The notes below the pieces were generated by a model. The model saw only the letters and a list, made by a program, of their open reading frames with translations. It was not told the DNA's origin and did no database searches. Positions 35,850 through 43,987 of a DNA stretch of 44,606 bases are shown here, one piece after another. The position numbers and the translations under genes are program-made. Each line of letters opens with the position of its first letter. Positions within the stretch are counted from its first letter, which is position 1. The stretch is from assembly GCA_021776435.1 (NCBI GenBank), contig JAJFFW010000043.1:1-44606 (forward strand), read 5' to 3'. Origin of the DNA: Parvularculaceae bacterium (GTDB lineage: Bacteria > Pseudomonadota > Alphaproteobacteria > Caulobacterales > Parvularculaceae).

Positions 35850-38015
35850 TCAATCCACCGGGAAACCACGATCGCGCATCAGTGCATCGACATTCACATC
35901 ACGACCGCGAAACGCGCGAAACCCGTCGGCTGGGTCAACTGTATCCCCCACCGACATAATGTTCTTGTAGAGACGGTCCGCCGTTTTCCGATCATAGAAG
36001 CTGCCGGCCTCCATAAACGCTTCAGCGGCGTCTGCGGTTAATGTGTCAGCCCAAAGATAGCTGTAATAACCGGCCGAATACCCGTCGCCCGCAAACACAT
36101 GAGAAAAATGCGGCGACCGGTGACGCATAACGATTTCCTCCGGCATACCGAGTTCCTCAAGCGCTGCGCGCTCGAACGCGTCAGGGTCGATATCACCGCC
36201 GCCCGCGAGATGGTATTTCATATCGACAAGCGCCGCAGACAGATATTCGACCGTCCCGAAGCCTTGATTAAATGTCGCCGCCTTTTCAATCTTCTCGACG
36301 AGGTCAGCCGGGATTGGTTCGCCTGTTTCATGATGGACCGCGAACTGCGTCAGCACCTCCGGCGTCGACAGCCAGTGCTCGTTAAGCTGCGATGGAAACT
36401 CAACGTAATCACGTGCAACAGCCGTGCCCGCCTGACCGGGATAAGTGACGTTGGAATTCAACCCGTGTAAGGCGTGGCCGAATTCATGGAACAGGGTTTC
36501 AGCGTCATCCCAGGAAATCAAAACGGGTTCGCCGGGAGCGCCTTTCACAAAGTTCGAATTGTTTGAGACAATCGGTTTGATATCGCCGATGAGTCTCTGT
36601 TGACCGCGATAGGCGTTCATCCAGGCGCCGGAGCGCTTGCCGGCCCGCGCATAAGGGTCGAAATACCAGAGACCGACCAGATCCCCTTTTCGGTTTGCAA
36701 CCGTCCACACGCGCACATCCGGATGATAGACGGGCACGTCATCAATCAGCGTGAATTGAAAACCGTAAAGTTGACCAGCCGCCCACATCATCCCTTCACG
36801 AAGCTTTTCAAGCTGCATATAAGGTTTGACGCTATTCATATCGAGATCATATTTGGCCTTGCGAACCTTCTCGGCGTAATAGCGATAATCCCAGGGTTTT
36901 ATAGTGATGCCTGCGCCTTGCTCGTCAGCAATCGCCTGCATGTCGGCGACTTCCTCAGCGGCGCGCGCAACCGCTTTTGGCCAGATCGCCTCCATCAGAG
37001 CCATCGCGTTTTGTGGGGTTTTCGCCATTTGCGGCTCAAGACGCCAATGCGCGTGACTTTCATATCCTAAAAGATTCGCGCGCTCAAAACGGAGCTTGAG
37101 AATTTCAGAAATAATGGCGTTGTTGTCGTTCTCATCGCCATTATCACCTCGGTTGTAATACGTTCTCCAGACGGTTTCGCGCAAATCACGGTTGTCCGCA
37201 TAGGTAAGAAATGGAGACATCGACGAGCGCGTATTCGTTACGCCCCATTTGCCTGGATGATCACGTTCCTCGGCAGCCGCCGCCATGGCGGCAACGATGG
37301 AATCGGGAAGGCCGGCCAGATCGGCTTCGTTATCAATCCAGGTGACGTAATTTTGTTCGTCATTCAACACATGTTGGCTGAACTCATTATAGATAGTGGC
37401 AAGGCGCTGATTGATTTCCGATAATCGCGCTTTTTGCGTTTTGTTCAGTTTGGCGCCCTGACGCACAAAGCTTTTATAATAATCTTCGACGAGCCGTTTT
37501 TGCGCATTGTTAAGCTTCTTCATTTCACGGCCGGTATAAACAGCCTCGATCCGTGCAAAGAGCGCTTCGTTTTGCGTAATCTCATCGCCATAGGCGGCGA
37601 ATTTTGGCGAAACGTCACGCAGAATATCCGGCATCGAACCGACGTTCAGGTTCGAAGCGTGCACGCCAAAGATCGATCCAAAACGATCGAGCGCCGCGCC
37701 TGCCCGCTCCATCGCAGCGATTGTATTGTCAAAGGACGCCCGCGCCTTATTGTTCGCGATCGCGGTGATTTCAGCCCTCCCCAGAGCCATCGCAGCATCG
37801 GCCGCGGCAATGAAGTCCTTAGGGTCAATTTGATCCCAGGGCGGCACCCCGCCATAAGGACCGGCCCAGGATGCGAGCAGCGGATGGGTCGCGGATAGCG
37901 CGGTTATCATTTCTGCCTCTTGGTTAGCATTTGCTTCTTTCTCTGCAAAAGCGGGTTGCCCTGATGCAAACGCCGTCACAAGCGCCACTATGGACGCGGC
38001 AGTAGTCCTGCGCAT
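35850..38015 (-). CDS. dcp: M3 family peptidyl-dipeptidase (Dcp-like), secreted
   Basis: 721 residues. A signal peptide (about 1-24, cleavage near AFA) sends it to the periplasm. The zinc motif is LFHEFGHALHGL with the further ligand Glu in ARDYVEFPSQLNEHW, the Dcp-type pattern, which distinguishes it from oligopeptidase A. The long helical N-terminal part covers the active site. It removes C-terminal dipeptides from short peptides, probably for nutrition. E. coli Dcp is 681 residues; the excess is mostly the leader. The DUF805 gene upstream on the same strand is 157 bp away. Confidence 0.92.
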   Translation of the reverse strand: MRRTTAASIVALVTAFASGQPAFAEKEANANQEAEMITALSATHPLLASWAGPYGGVPPWDQIDPKDFIAAADAAMALGRAEITAIANNKARASFDNTIAAMERAGAALDRFGSIFGVHASNLNVGSMPDILRDVSPKFAAYGDEITQNEALFARIEAVYTGREMKKLNNAQKRLVEDYYKSFVRQGAKLNKTQKARLSEINQRLATIYNEFSQHVLNDEQNYVTWIDNEADLAGLPDSIVAAMAAAAEERDHPGKWGVTNTRSSMSPFLTYADNRDLRETVWRTYYNRGDNGDENDNNAIISEILKLRFERANLLGYESHAHWRLEPQMAKTPQNAMALMEAIWPKAVARAAEEVADMQAIADEQGAGITIKPWDYRYYAEKVRKAKYDLDMNSVKPYMQLEKLREGMMWAAGQLYGFQFTLIDDVPVYHPDVRVWTVANRKGDLVGLWYFDPYARAGKRSGAWMNAYRGQQRLIGDIKPIVSNNSNFVKGAPGEPVLISWDDAETLFHEFGHALHGLNSNVTYPGQAGTAVARDYVEFPSQLNEHWLSTPEVLTQFAVHHETGEPIPADLVEKIEKAATFNQGFGTVEYLSAALVDMKYHLAGGGDIDPDAFERAALEELGMPEEIVMRHRSPHFSHVFAGDGYSAGYYSYLWADTLTADAAEAFMEAGSFYDRKTADRLYKNIMSVGDTVDPADGFRAFRGRDVNVDALMRDRGFPVD

Positions 38016-38172
38016 AAATCTTCTCCTCTTTAAGCTTGCCCCTGCACTGACGGCTATGGATTGATCACAACTGAACGCGGCGCGATGGTGCGCTGCGCTC
38101 GACCGGAGTGCAAGCGCAGCCTAATCGTTCTGTCGTAAAATTCGCTCGCCTTGTCGCCCTGTTGGCTCAGGT

Positions 38173-38664
38173 TCAAGCCAGCGGATCGGGCCCATGAATA
38201 TTGTCGCCGCCGTCGCCTTTCATGAACCCAAGTTCCACAAGCGCCCAGAGGCCGATAATAACCGCTGCGCCGGTGAAAATATAACCGATACTATTCGGTG
38301 TGAACGCCTCCTGCGAAACGCCAAACACTTCGACCGTCGTTATCCCCCCAGAAATTCCCAACATTTGAAGGATCGGTGAGAGAACGGATGGCGCGATAAA
38401 TATCCAGACCAAGATATCAGGTCGACCGCGATCATGCAGGCGCTTGGTTGTGAGGGCAAAATAAGGAAAAATGATAATCGCCGTCGTAATCAGCCCCAAC
38501 AAACCGAGGCCAAAGGTGCTTCCCGCCAGGCCCATGGCCGCCCCGACTACGCCCATGACGAGCCCGACAATAATACTGATGATGATCAGCCCTATGGCGC
38601 CAAGCCACCACGTCTTACGACTGATACGACCCTTAAGACTTGTATAAAGAAATCCTAAATCCAT
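38173..38664 (-). CDS. DUF805 membrane protein
   Basis: 163 residues from the ATG at 38664, preceded by GGAG 7 nt upstream; a TTG at 38679 is rejected. The opening FLYTSLKGRISRKTWWLGAI is the DUF805 N-terminal pattern. About four spans, with the TTKRLHDRGRPD loop (family RLHD.G motif) between them. Function unknown; inner membrane. It is divergent from purB. Confidence 0.9.
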   Translation of the reverse strand: MDLGFLYTSLKGRISRKTWWLGAIGLIIISIIVGLVMGVVGAAMGLAGSTFGLGLLGLITTAIIIFPYFALTTKRLHDRGRPDILVWIFIAPSVLSPILQMLGISGGITTVEVFGVSQEAFTPNSIGYIFTGAAVIIGLWALVELGFMKGDGGDNIHGPDPLA

Positions 38665-38736
38665 CTTTTCGCTCCACAAATAAATCGGGCAGTTCTGGCC
38701 TGATTGAATGTATCAATCTGATCTCACACTGATTCG

Positions 38737-38789
38737 TTGACAAGCATCGCCTTCCGGCCTTTGACAAGGCGCTGTAGCGGGCGTACCTG
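38737..38789 (+). promoter_or_regulatory. Possible purB promoter, tandem TTGACAAG boxes
   Basis: TTGACAAG occurs at 38737-38744 and again at 38761-38768, 24 bp apart. Either could be a -35 box for purB, but the matching -10 positions (for example TACCTG at 38784) are poor. The region is shared with the divergent DUF805 gene. Confidence 0.3.
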
Positions 38790-38812
38790 CGCACGCGAAT
38801 AAGGAGCGCAAG

Positions 38813-40117
38813 ATGATCCCCCGCTATAGCCGACCTGAAATGGCTGCGATCTGGTCACCGGAGAGCAAATTTCGCATCTGGTTCGAAATCGAGGCCCACG
38901 CCGCCGACAAAATGGCGGAGCTCGGTGTCATCCCAAAAGAAGCGGCGACAATTCTCTGGGAAAAAGGCGCCAATGCCGAATTTGATGTTGATCGCATCGA
39001 CGCCATCGAACGCGAGGTCAAACATGACGTTATCGCTTTCCTCACTCATCTGGCGGAAATCGTCGGACCCCAAGCCCGCTTTGTTCATCAGGGCGCGACG
39101 TCATCGGATATTCTCGACACTTGCCTTTCTGTACAACTGGCGCGCGCCGCAGATCTATTGATTTCAGGCGTTGATCGTGTACTCGCCGCTCTTAAAAATC
39201 GGGCCTATGAGCATAAAGACACAATCTGCGTCGGACGCAGCCACGGTATTCACGCTGAGCCAACAACATTTGGGCTGAAGCTCGCTGGTTTTTACGCCGA
39301 ATTCGCCCGCGCCAAAACCAGACTTGAAACGGCGCGCGAGGAAATCTCGGTCTGCGCCATGTCTGGCGCCGTTGGAACATTCGCGAATATCGATCCAGCA
39401 GTCGAGGCCCATGTCGCCGACAAACTCGGACTGACCGTCGAACCTGTTTCAACCCAGGTTATCCCCCGCGATCGACACGCAGCTTATTTTGCAGCACTTG
39501 GCCTTGTCGCATCCTCAATCGAACGGTTGGCGACAGAAATTCGCCACCTTCAGCGGACGGAAGTTCTTGAAGCCGAAGAATATTTTTCGAAAGGCCAAAA
39601 GGGGTCTTCAGCTATGCCGCACAAGCGCAATCCAATATTGGCGGAAAACCTTACCGGCCTCGCTCGACTGGTTCGGATGTGCGTTCTGCCGGCGATGGAA
39701 AACGTCGCGCTTTGGCATGAGCGCGACATCTCGCATTCCTCCGTCGAGCGGGGAATTGGGCCGGACGCAACAGTTCATCTTGATTTTGCCCTTCAACGCC
39801 TTGGCGGCGTTATTGAAACACTCGTTGTTTACCCTGAGGGCATGCAGGAAAATCTTGATCGCCTGGGCGGCCTCATCCATTCTCAACGCGTGTTGCTCGC
39901 CCTCACTCAGGCGGGTTTTTCGCGCGAAGACGCCTATCATCTGGTGCAGAAATGCGCGATGCCGGCTTGGCGCGGAGAAGGTCGATTTCTGGATAATCTG
40001 AAGGCGGATAAAGATGTAACCGAGAAACTATCCGCCGAGATTCTCGATTCCCTTTTCGATCTTGGCTATCACGTCAAACACGTTGATTTTATTTTCGCTC
40101 GCGTTTTTGGTGAATAG
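38813..40117 (+). CDS. purB: Adenylosuccinate lyase
   Basis: Catalyses two fumarate-releasing steps of purine synthesis (SAICAR and adenylosuccinate). 434 residues, the short form common in alphaproteobacteria. The signature loop is GQKGSSAMPHKRNP (261-274), containing the catalytic Ser. GRSHGIHAEPTTFG (141-154) holds the acid/base His and VHQGATSSDILDT lies around 91-103. Start ATG preceded by AAGGAG. Single gene with its own terminator. Confidence 0.97.
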   Translation: MIPRYSRPEMAAIWSPESKFRIWFEIEAHAADKMAELGVIPKEAATILWEKGANAEFDVDRIDAIEREVKHDVIAFLTHLAEIVGPQARFVHQGATSSDILDTCLSVQLARAADLLISGVDRVLAALKNRAYEHKDTICVGRSHGIHAEPTTFGLKLAGFYAEFARAKTRLETAREEISVCAMSGAVGTFANIDPAVEAHVADKLGLTVEPVSTQVIPRDRHAAYFAALGLVASSIERLATEIRHLQRTEVLEAEEYFSKGQKGSSAMPHKRNPILAENLTGLARLVRMCVLPAMENVALWHERDISHSSVERGIGPDATVHLDFALQRLGGVIETLVVYPEGMQENLDRLGGLIHSQRVLLALTQAGFSREDAYHLVQKCAMPAWRGEGRFLDNLKADKDVTEKLSAEILDSLFDLGYHVKHVDFIFARVFGE

Positions 40118-40128
40118 CGACTGAGTAG

Positions 40129-40158
40129 AAAAAAAACCCGCCAACCGGCGGGCTTTTT
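40129..40158. terminator. Bidirectional rho-independent terminator
   Basis: CCCGCC (40137-40142) and GGCGGG (40147-40152) form a stem with an AACC loop. A run of eight A (40129-40136) lies before it and five T (40154-40158) after it. It serves purB on the plus strand and the DoxX gene on the minus strand. Confidence 0.92.
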
Positions 40159-40179
40159 CAATACCGTAATTTTCGAAAT

Positions 40180-40644
40180 TTATGCGCGGCGCTGCAAGAG
40201 CAGGTTAACGACAGCCAGAGCCAGCATCACCGACGCCATGATGAAGAGCGTCGGCGCGACTTCAGACGAAAAGTCCCCTCTGACAAAACCACCGCCAGCG
40301 GCGAGCGGTTCCATTGGTTTTGGGTCGCTGAAATCCGTCGGGGTGACGATGCCAAGATAAGGCGAAAGGTGGAATATGACCGCTCCAAGTAAAGACGCCA
40401 CCGATAACAAAGCGCCAAGTCCACGCGTCAACGGAAGGATCACGAGAACCCCTGCGACGACTTCAAGCGCGCCCGTTGCGTAACTCAAAAACGGAAAGAA
40501 TAGCTCAGCGAGAGGTAATCCCGCCGCGCCTGCTTTGTACTCAATATAGGGAAAGATAAACGCCATCCCTGCGAATTTCATAACACCAAACATAATGAGG
40601 AAGCCCCCCACCGCGAGCGATAACACCCATCGCAATATCACCAT
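40180..40644 (-). CDS. DoxX-like membrane protein
   Basis: 154 residues, about four spans, start ATG at 40644 with GGAG 8 nt upstream (a GTG at 40650 is the alternative). The pattern FGVMKFAGMAFIFPYIEYKA, then ATGALEVVAGVLVILPLTRG matches the DoxX/YkgB-like family. These are inner-membrane proteins of unclear biochemical role, some linked to redox stress. It is convergent with purB and shares its terminator. Confidence 0.82.
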   Translation of the reverse strand: MVILRWVLSLAVGGFLIMFGVMKFAGMAFIFPYIEYKAGAAGLPLAELFFPFLSYATGALEVVAGVLVILPLTRGLGALLSVASLLGAVIFHLSPYLGIVTPTDFSDPKPMEPLAAGGGFVRGDFSSEVAPTLFIMASVMLALAVVNLLLQRRA

Positions 40645-40650
40645 CTTCAC

Positions 40651-41227
40651 GTCTCCACTTTCCTTAAAACCACACAGTTTTTCTTACGCGAGCGTGCTTA
40701 AAACGCCGCGTATTGTCGATCGAGCTATATCACGGTCGCCAGTAAAACCATCAATCTCAATGACCCGTCCTCTCCAGATTGCGGTGATATGCCTGCTGCA
40801 GGGGACACTTTATTGTGAAACCCGCACCACGCGCGTGCTTCTCAAGCTAACACGCAGAGAGTGAATTTTCAAAAAGCGAAGCAATCTTCATCTGAAACCA
40901 CTAATTATTGCGCGATATTATTTCTATATTTCTATTTTTTTGACCATAAATCGCGGCAGCTTACTCTCCGACGGGATAACCCAGCAGGTGTTCGGCGCGA
41001 TTCTTCACCGTCATGCCTGAACTGTCGTGACATCACCCGAAAACCGAAACTTAGACGGCGCTCCTAGTGGCGATGATCGATTTGACCTGTCGCACCGGAT
41101 CCATGTGAAAATCACGAATGCCTCTTAAACACCCAAATCACCCGCAGCCGTCTCCCGAAAAACAGGCAGAGTTTCCAGGCTCCTGGGCGATTAACAATAA
41201 TTTACCAATCCTCTTTTAAAGTCTGGT
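40651..41227. other. Long gene-free stretch
   Basis: About 580 bp with no open frame that resembles a protein. It includes an AT-rich patch (about 40895-40950) with several T-runs, and otherwise unremarkable sequence. No tRNA, repeat or long hairpin was recognised. It must contain the promoter of the minus-strand DoxX gene, which was not located. Confidence 0.6.
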
Positions 41228-41253
41228 GGAATAAAGCGTCGGGGTCACACGTC
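41228..41253 (+). promoter_or_regulatory. Candidate ECF-type sigma factor promoter
   Basis: GGAATA at 41228-41233 and CGTC at 41250-41253 are 16 bp apart, the layout of several ECF sigma promoters (GGAAT-like -35, CGTC -10). The start codon of the repeat protein is 39 bp downstream. It is a short motif and could be chance. Confidence 0.4.
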
Positions 41254-41291
41254 ATCTTTCCAGCAACCCGCGTAACCCATGGAGAAATCCC

Positions 41292-42401
41292 ATGTCGAGA
41301 TTTATGGCATCCGCAAGTACATTCGCCCTGTCCGCCACACTCTTTTTGAGTGCGCCCCTCAGCCCGGCGCATGCAACCTCAGCACAACACGCACCCCTGC
41401 CAGCCATCAGCACCATGATGCTTCTGCAGGCTAGCGATGACAATCAGCCTGGTGCTGATGATGACGATGATGATTTAGACGAAGACGGCGTTAAGCGCCG
41501 CGGTGATGGCACGGTCGATGACGATCAGCCCGGCGCTGACGACGACGATGATGACGATGATTTAGATGAAGACGGCGTTAAGCGCCGTGGTGACGGCACG
41601 GTCGACGACGATCAGCCCGGCGCTGACGACGACGACGATGATGATGATCTAGACGAAGACGGCGTTAAGCGCCGTGGTGACGGCACGGTCGACGACGACA
41701 ACCCAAACCTGACATCCGAAGAACGCGCCGCGCTGAGAGCCGAGCGTAAATTGCTGAAGGCTGAACGAGACGCGGCCAAAGACGCTGAGAAGGCAGCGCG
41801 CGACGCGGCCAAAGACGCTGAGAAGGAAGCCCGCGAAGCGGCCAAAGACGCTGAGAAGGAAGCCCGCGAAGCGGCCAAAGACGCTGAAAAGGAAGCCCGC
41901 GAAGCGGCCAAAGATGCAAAAGAAGCCGCCAAAGACGCTGCTGACGAAGCTGATGAAGCTGCCAAAGACGCCGCTGACGAAGCTGATGAAGCTGCCAAAG
42001 ACGCCGCTGACGAAGCCGAAGAAGCCGCCAAGGACGCCGCTGACGAAGCCGAAGAGTCCGCCCGCGAAGCCGCTGACGAAGCCGAGGAGTCCGCCCGCGA
42101 AGCCGCTGATGAAGCCGAAGAGGCCGCCCGCGAAGCTGCCGACGAAGCCGAAGAAGCCGCCCACGAAGCTGCTGACGAAGCCGAAGAAGCCGCCCGCGAA
42201 GCCGCTGACGAAGCCGAAGAAGCCGCCCGCGAAGCTGCTGACGAAGCCGAAGAGGCCGCCCGCGAAGCTGCCGACGAAGCCGAAGAAGCCGCCCGCGAAG
42301 CCGCTGAAGAAGCCGAAGACGAAGCCCGCGAAGCTGCTCGCGACGATGTCGAGGACGAGGCCGATGATGAGGCTAAACAAGGCGGCAAGGGTAAAGGTTG
42401 A
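41292..42401 (+). CDS. Secreted Asp-rich / 11-residue-repeat helical protein
   Basis: 369 residues, no enzyme domain recognised. A signal peptide (about 1-29) is followed by three acidic repeats (49-75, 76-104, 105-133) of the type DQPGADDDDDDLDEDGV then KRRGDGTV. These recall calcium-binding DxDxDG motifs. After a short linker (TSEERAALRAERKLLKAE) come 17 in-register eleven-residue units (159-345): five of the REAAKDAEKEA type, then KDAADEADEAA, then REAADEAEEAA. The tail is acidic then KQGGKGKG. Eleven-residue Ala/charge repeats form near-straight helices and are typical of LEA-group-3 proteins. A periplasmic or extracellular rod is likely. Ribosome site GGAG is 7 nt before the ATG. An outer-membrane barrel gene follows 93 bp downstream. 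Confidence 0.8.
   Translation: MSRFMASASTFALSATLFLSAPLSPAHATSAQHAPLPAISTMMLLQASDDNQPGADDDDDDLDEDGVKRRGDGTVDDDQPGADDDDDDDDLDEDGVKRRGDGTVDDDQPGADDDDDDDDLDEDGVKRRGDGTVDDDNPNLTSEERAALRAERKLLKAERDAAKDAEKAARDAAKDAEKEAREAAKDAEKEAREAAKDAEKEAREAAKDAKEAAKDAADEADEAAKDAADEADEAAKDAADEAEEAAKDAADEAEESAREAADEAEESAREAADEAEEAAREAADEAEEAAHEAADEAEEAAREAADEAEEAAREAADEAEEAAREAADEAEEAAREAAEEAEDEAREAARDDVEDEADDEAKQGGKGKG
41436..41690 (+). repeat. Three tandem acidic-repeat units
   Basis: One 81-bp and two 87-bp units encode the Asp-rich repeats (27, 29 and 29 residues). The last two units are almost identical at DNA level, pointing to recent duplication. The first has two Asp codons fewer. Confidence 0.9.
41766..42326 (+). 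repeat. Seventeen tandem 33-bp units (hendecads)
   Basis: 561 bp of 33-bp units encoding eleven-residue helical repeats, all in register. Neighbouring units are more alike than distant ones (Lys-rich first, Glu-rich last), which fits stepwise tandem expansion. The copy number may vary between strains. Confidence 0.9.
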
Positions 42402-42403
42402 TA

Positions 42404-42447
42404 AACAATAACCCGACGGGCGGCCTGCGGCCGTCCGTCTCATTGTT
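42404..42447 (+). terminator. Hairpin between the repeat protein and barrel genes
   Basis: AACAAT (42404-42409) pairs with ATTGTT (42442-42447) around a GC-rich inner stem (GACGG..GGCC and GGCCGTCCGTC, TGC loop). Only a weak T-run follows, so it may be a partial terminator that reduces expression of the downstream gene. Confidence 0.55.
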
Positions 42448-42494
42448 TGGGGGTGTTTCACCCTTTAATTTGAACGAAAAACGAGGCAGAAAAC

Positions 42495-43415
42495 ATGAAG
42501 ATGAAGCCCATTTCGACGATCGGCGCGCTCGCCTTCATCGTCACGCCAGCCGCTGTTATTAACGGGGCTCAAGCGAAGGACAGTCCTGTCAGCATCGAGG
42601 TTTCTACAGGCGTCGAATATGACGACAATCTATCCGTCAACGAAATTGACCAAAACTCCAGTCAAGATGACTATTCTGCTCTTCTTGATGCAGAAATAGA
42701 GTTCAAACACGAATTAAGCGATGGAACCAGTTTTTCAGCTGGTTATAACTTTTCCCAAAGCTTGCATTTCGATCGCACCGAGTTCGACATTCGTTCGCAC
42801 CGAGGGGCGGTTGGCGTAACCCATGACTTCGGCGATTTTGATTTAGGCATCGATTACACCTATGTCTATTCCACACTCGATGAAGCCGGTTTCCTGACCT
42901 ACCAGCTACTGTCTCCCTATATCGCATCCAGCCTTACAAGGAAAATATATGTGCGCGCGGCCTATTCGTATGCGGATAAGGATTTCAAATCCCGCCCGAC
43001 TCGCGATGCAGAAGTAAACGCCGGCGGCGTCGATGTTTTCTATTTCCTCAATGGCACAAAGACCTATCTCCTGTTGGGCTATAAATATGAAAATGAGGAT
43101 GCCGTTGGGCCTGAATTCGATTTCAATGCTCACAATGTCAAGGTGCGCCTGACGCAGAAGTTTCCAATCTACGGGCGCGACGCCGCTTTGAAAATTGGTT
43201 GGCGCTATGAGAATCGGAATTATGATTCGATCACGCCATCAATCGGCGTCATCAGAGATGACGAGCGGCAACGGTTTCAAGTTGAGTTAGAGGTTCCACT
43301 TTCGGAGCATTTTTACGCCTCGGCGGAATACGAATACGCCGACTTTGACTCCAATCTTCAGTCAGTGAATTATACGCAGAATCTCGCTACTATCCGACTC
43401 GGGGCAAAATATTAG
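42495..43415 (+). CDS. Outer membrane beta-barrel protein, unknown function
   Basis: 306 residues with a signal peptide (about 1-27, cleavage near AQA). The mature part begins VSIEVSTGVEYDDNLSVNEI and is built of alternating strands such as FSAGYNFSQSL, LGIDYTYVYS, YVRAAYSYADKDF, YLLLGYKYENED, LKIGWRYENRNYDS and YASAEYEYADFD. It ends TIRLGAKY with a terminal aromatic residue, as expected for barrels inserted by BAM. About 12-14 strands can be counted. The opening resembles barrels of the surface-lipoprotein-assembly or DUF560-like type, but no family is certain. It may be co-transcribed with the repeat-protein gene. Confidence 0.82.
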   Translation: MKMKPISTIGALAFIVTPAAVINGAQAKDSPVSIEVSTGVEYDDNLSVNEIDQNSSQDDYSALLDAEIEFKHELSDGTSFSAGYNFSQSLHFDRTEFDIRSHRGAVGVTHDFGDFDLGIDYTYVYSTLDEAGFLTYQLLSPYIASSLTRKIYVRAAYSYADKDFKSRPTRDAEVNAGGVDVFYFLNGTKTYLLLGYKYENEDAVGPEFDFNAHNVKVRLTQKFPIYGRDAALKIGWRYENRNYDSITPSIGVIRDDERQRFQVELEVPLSEHFYASAEYEYADFDSNLQSVNYTQNLATIRLGAKY

Positions 43416-43420
43416 CCCTG

Positions 43421-43448
43421 GCTTATAGCATCGGGCTTATAGCATCGG
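43421..43448. repeat. Tandem duplication of 14 bp
   Basis: GCTTATAGCATCGG occurs twice in a row directly after the barrel gene. The second copy supplies the left arm of the terminator stem. Confidence 0.85.
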
Positions 43449-43486
43449 GCGATAAATCAGGATCGCCCGATGCGATCGTTTTCTTT
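43443..43486 (+). terminator. Rho-independent terminator of the barrel gene
   Basis: CATCGGGCGAT (43443-43453) and ATCGCCCGATG (43462-43472) form a perfect 11-bp stem with an 8-nt loop. A T-rich stretch (TTTTCTTT) follows a few bases later. Confidence 0.8.
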
Positions 43487-43516
43487 GTCGTCGCGCCGGT
43501 TTCGCGAAAAACTGGA

Positions 43517-43540
43517 CCTCATCCTGAGCTTGTCGAAGGG
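43517..43540. repeat. Single half of a dispersed CCTCATCCTGAGC repeat
   Basis: CCTCATCCTGAGCTTGTCGA and the following AGGG match a repeat core widespread in alphaproteobacterial intergenic DNA. Only one arm is present here. Confidence 0.5.
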
Positions 43541-43560
43541 CCGCTTTTTCGCCCGGCGCT

Positions 43561-43636
43561 CTAGTGTCCCGAATCCGAAGTTCGTTACATTATGCAGCAC
43601 GCTCAAGACGAACTTCGGATTCGATAAGGACACTAG
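43561..43636 (+). repeat. 76-bp palindromic element, copy 1
   Basis: CTAGTGTCC and GGACACTAG are the outer ends, GAATCCGAAGTTCGT and ACGAACTTCGGATTC the inner arms. A 22-bp unpaired centre carries an asymmetric sequence, which sets an orientation. It lies in the 800-bp gap between the barrel gene and the last gene. Confidence 0.8.
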
Positions 43637-43649
43637 CAAGTTTATGATT

Positions 43650-43726
43650 CTAGTGTGGTTTTGGATTTAAAGTTCGTTGTGAGCAAGCTGCGAATTATGT
43701 ACCGAACTTCAAATCCACCACAATAG
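43650..43726 (-). repeat. 77-bp palindromic element, copy 2 (inverted, diverged)
   Basis: Ends CTAGTGTGG and CCACAATAG, inner arms TGGATTTAAAGTTCG and CGAACTTCAAATCCA. Its centre (GAGCAAGCTGCGAATTATGT) resembles the reverse complement of the copy 1 centre, so it is an inverted, diverged copy of the same element 13 bp away. Confidence 0.7.
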
Positions 43727-43781
43727 ACTTGCGCAATGTAATTCTGCGTTCGTCAAGTTCGGTAAGTCTTTTGCAGCGAAT

Positions 43782-43987
43782 TAGAGCGTTTCCGGCCTAA
43801 ACCGGGTCATCATTACCCCTCATCCTCATCCTGAGGAGCCCTGACGGCGAGAAGCCGACAGGGCGTCGCGAAGGATGGGCCATACGCTCTGAGCCCGCCG
43901 TCCATCCTTCGCGACGCCTTCGCCGCTTTCGCGGTGAAGGTTCCTCAGGATGAGGGAGGTGATTCAATCGAGACCGGAAATGCGCTA
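43782..43987. mobile_element. 206-bp MITE-like element, copy B
   Basis: Same length, ends and internal hairpins as 27847-28052, with about 8 differences by eye. It is fully intergenic here. The left end reads TAGAGCGTTTCCGGCCT and the right end is identical to copy A. Bases 43988-44216 after it hold the leader of the next gene, with no clear promoter recognised. Confidence 0.85.

Noticed and set aside
40651-41067. Two small open frames in the long gene-free stretch
   Set aside because: They have no ribosome site and no motif, and their composition is unlike the neighbouring genes.
41612-42388. A 258-residue Ser/Ala-rich open frame on the minus strand
   Set aside because: It mirrors the 33-bp repeats of the plus-strand gene; low-complexity repeats stay open in several frames. 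The plus frame has the signal peptide and ribosome site.
41914-42411. A Lys/Pro-rich open frame on the plus strand, and a Gly/Phe-rich one at 41649-42461 on the minus strand
   Set aside because: Both are other-frame readings of the same tandem repeats, with no start signals.
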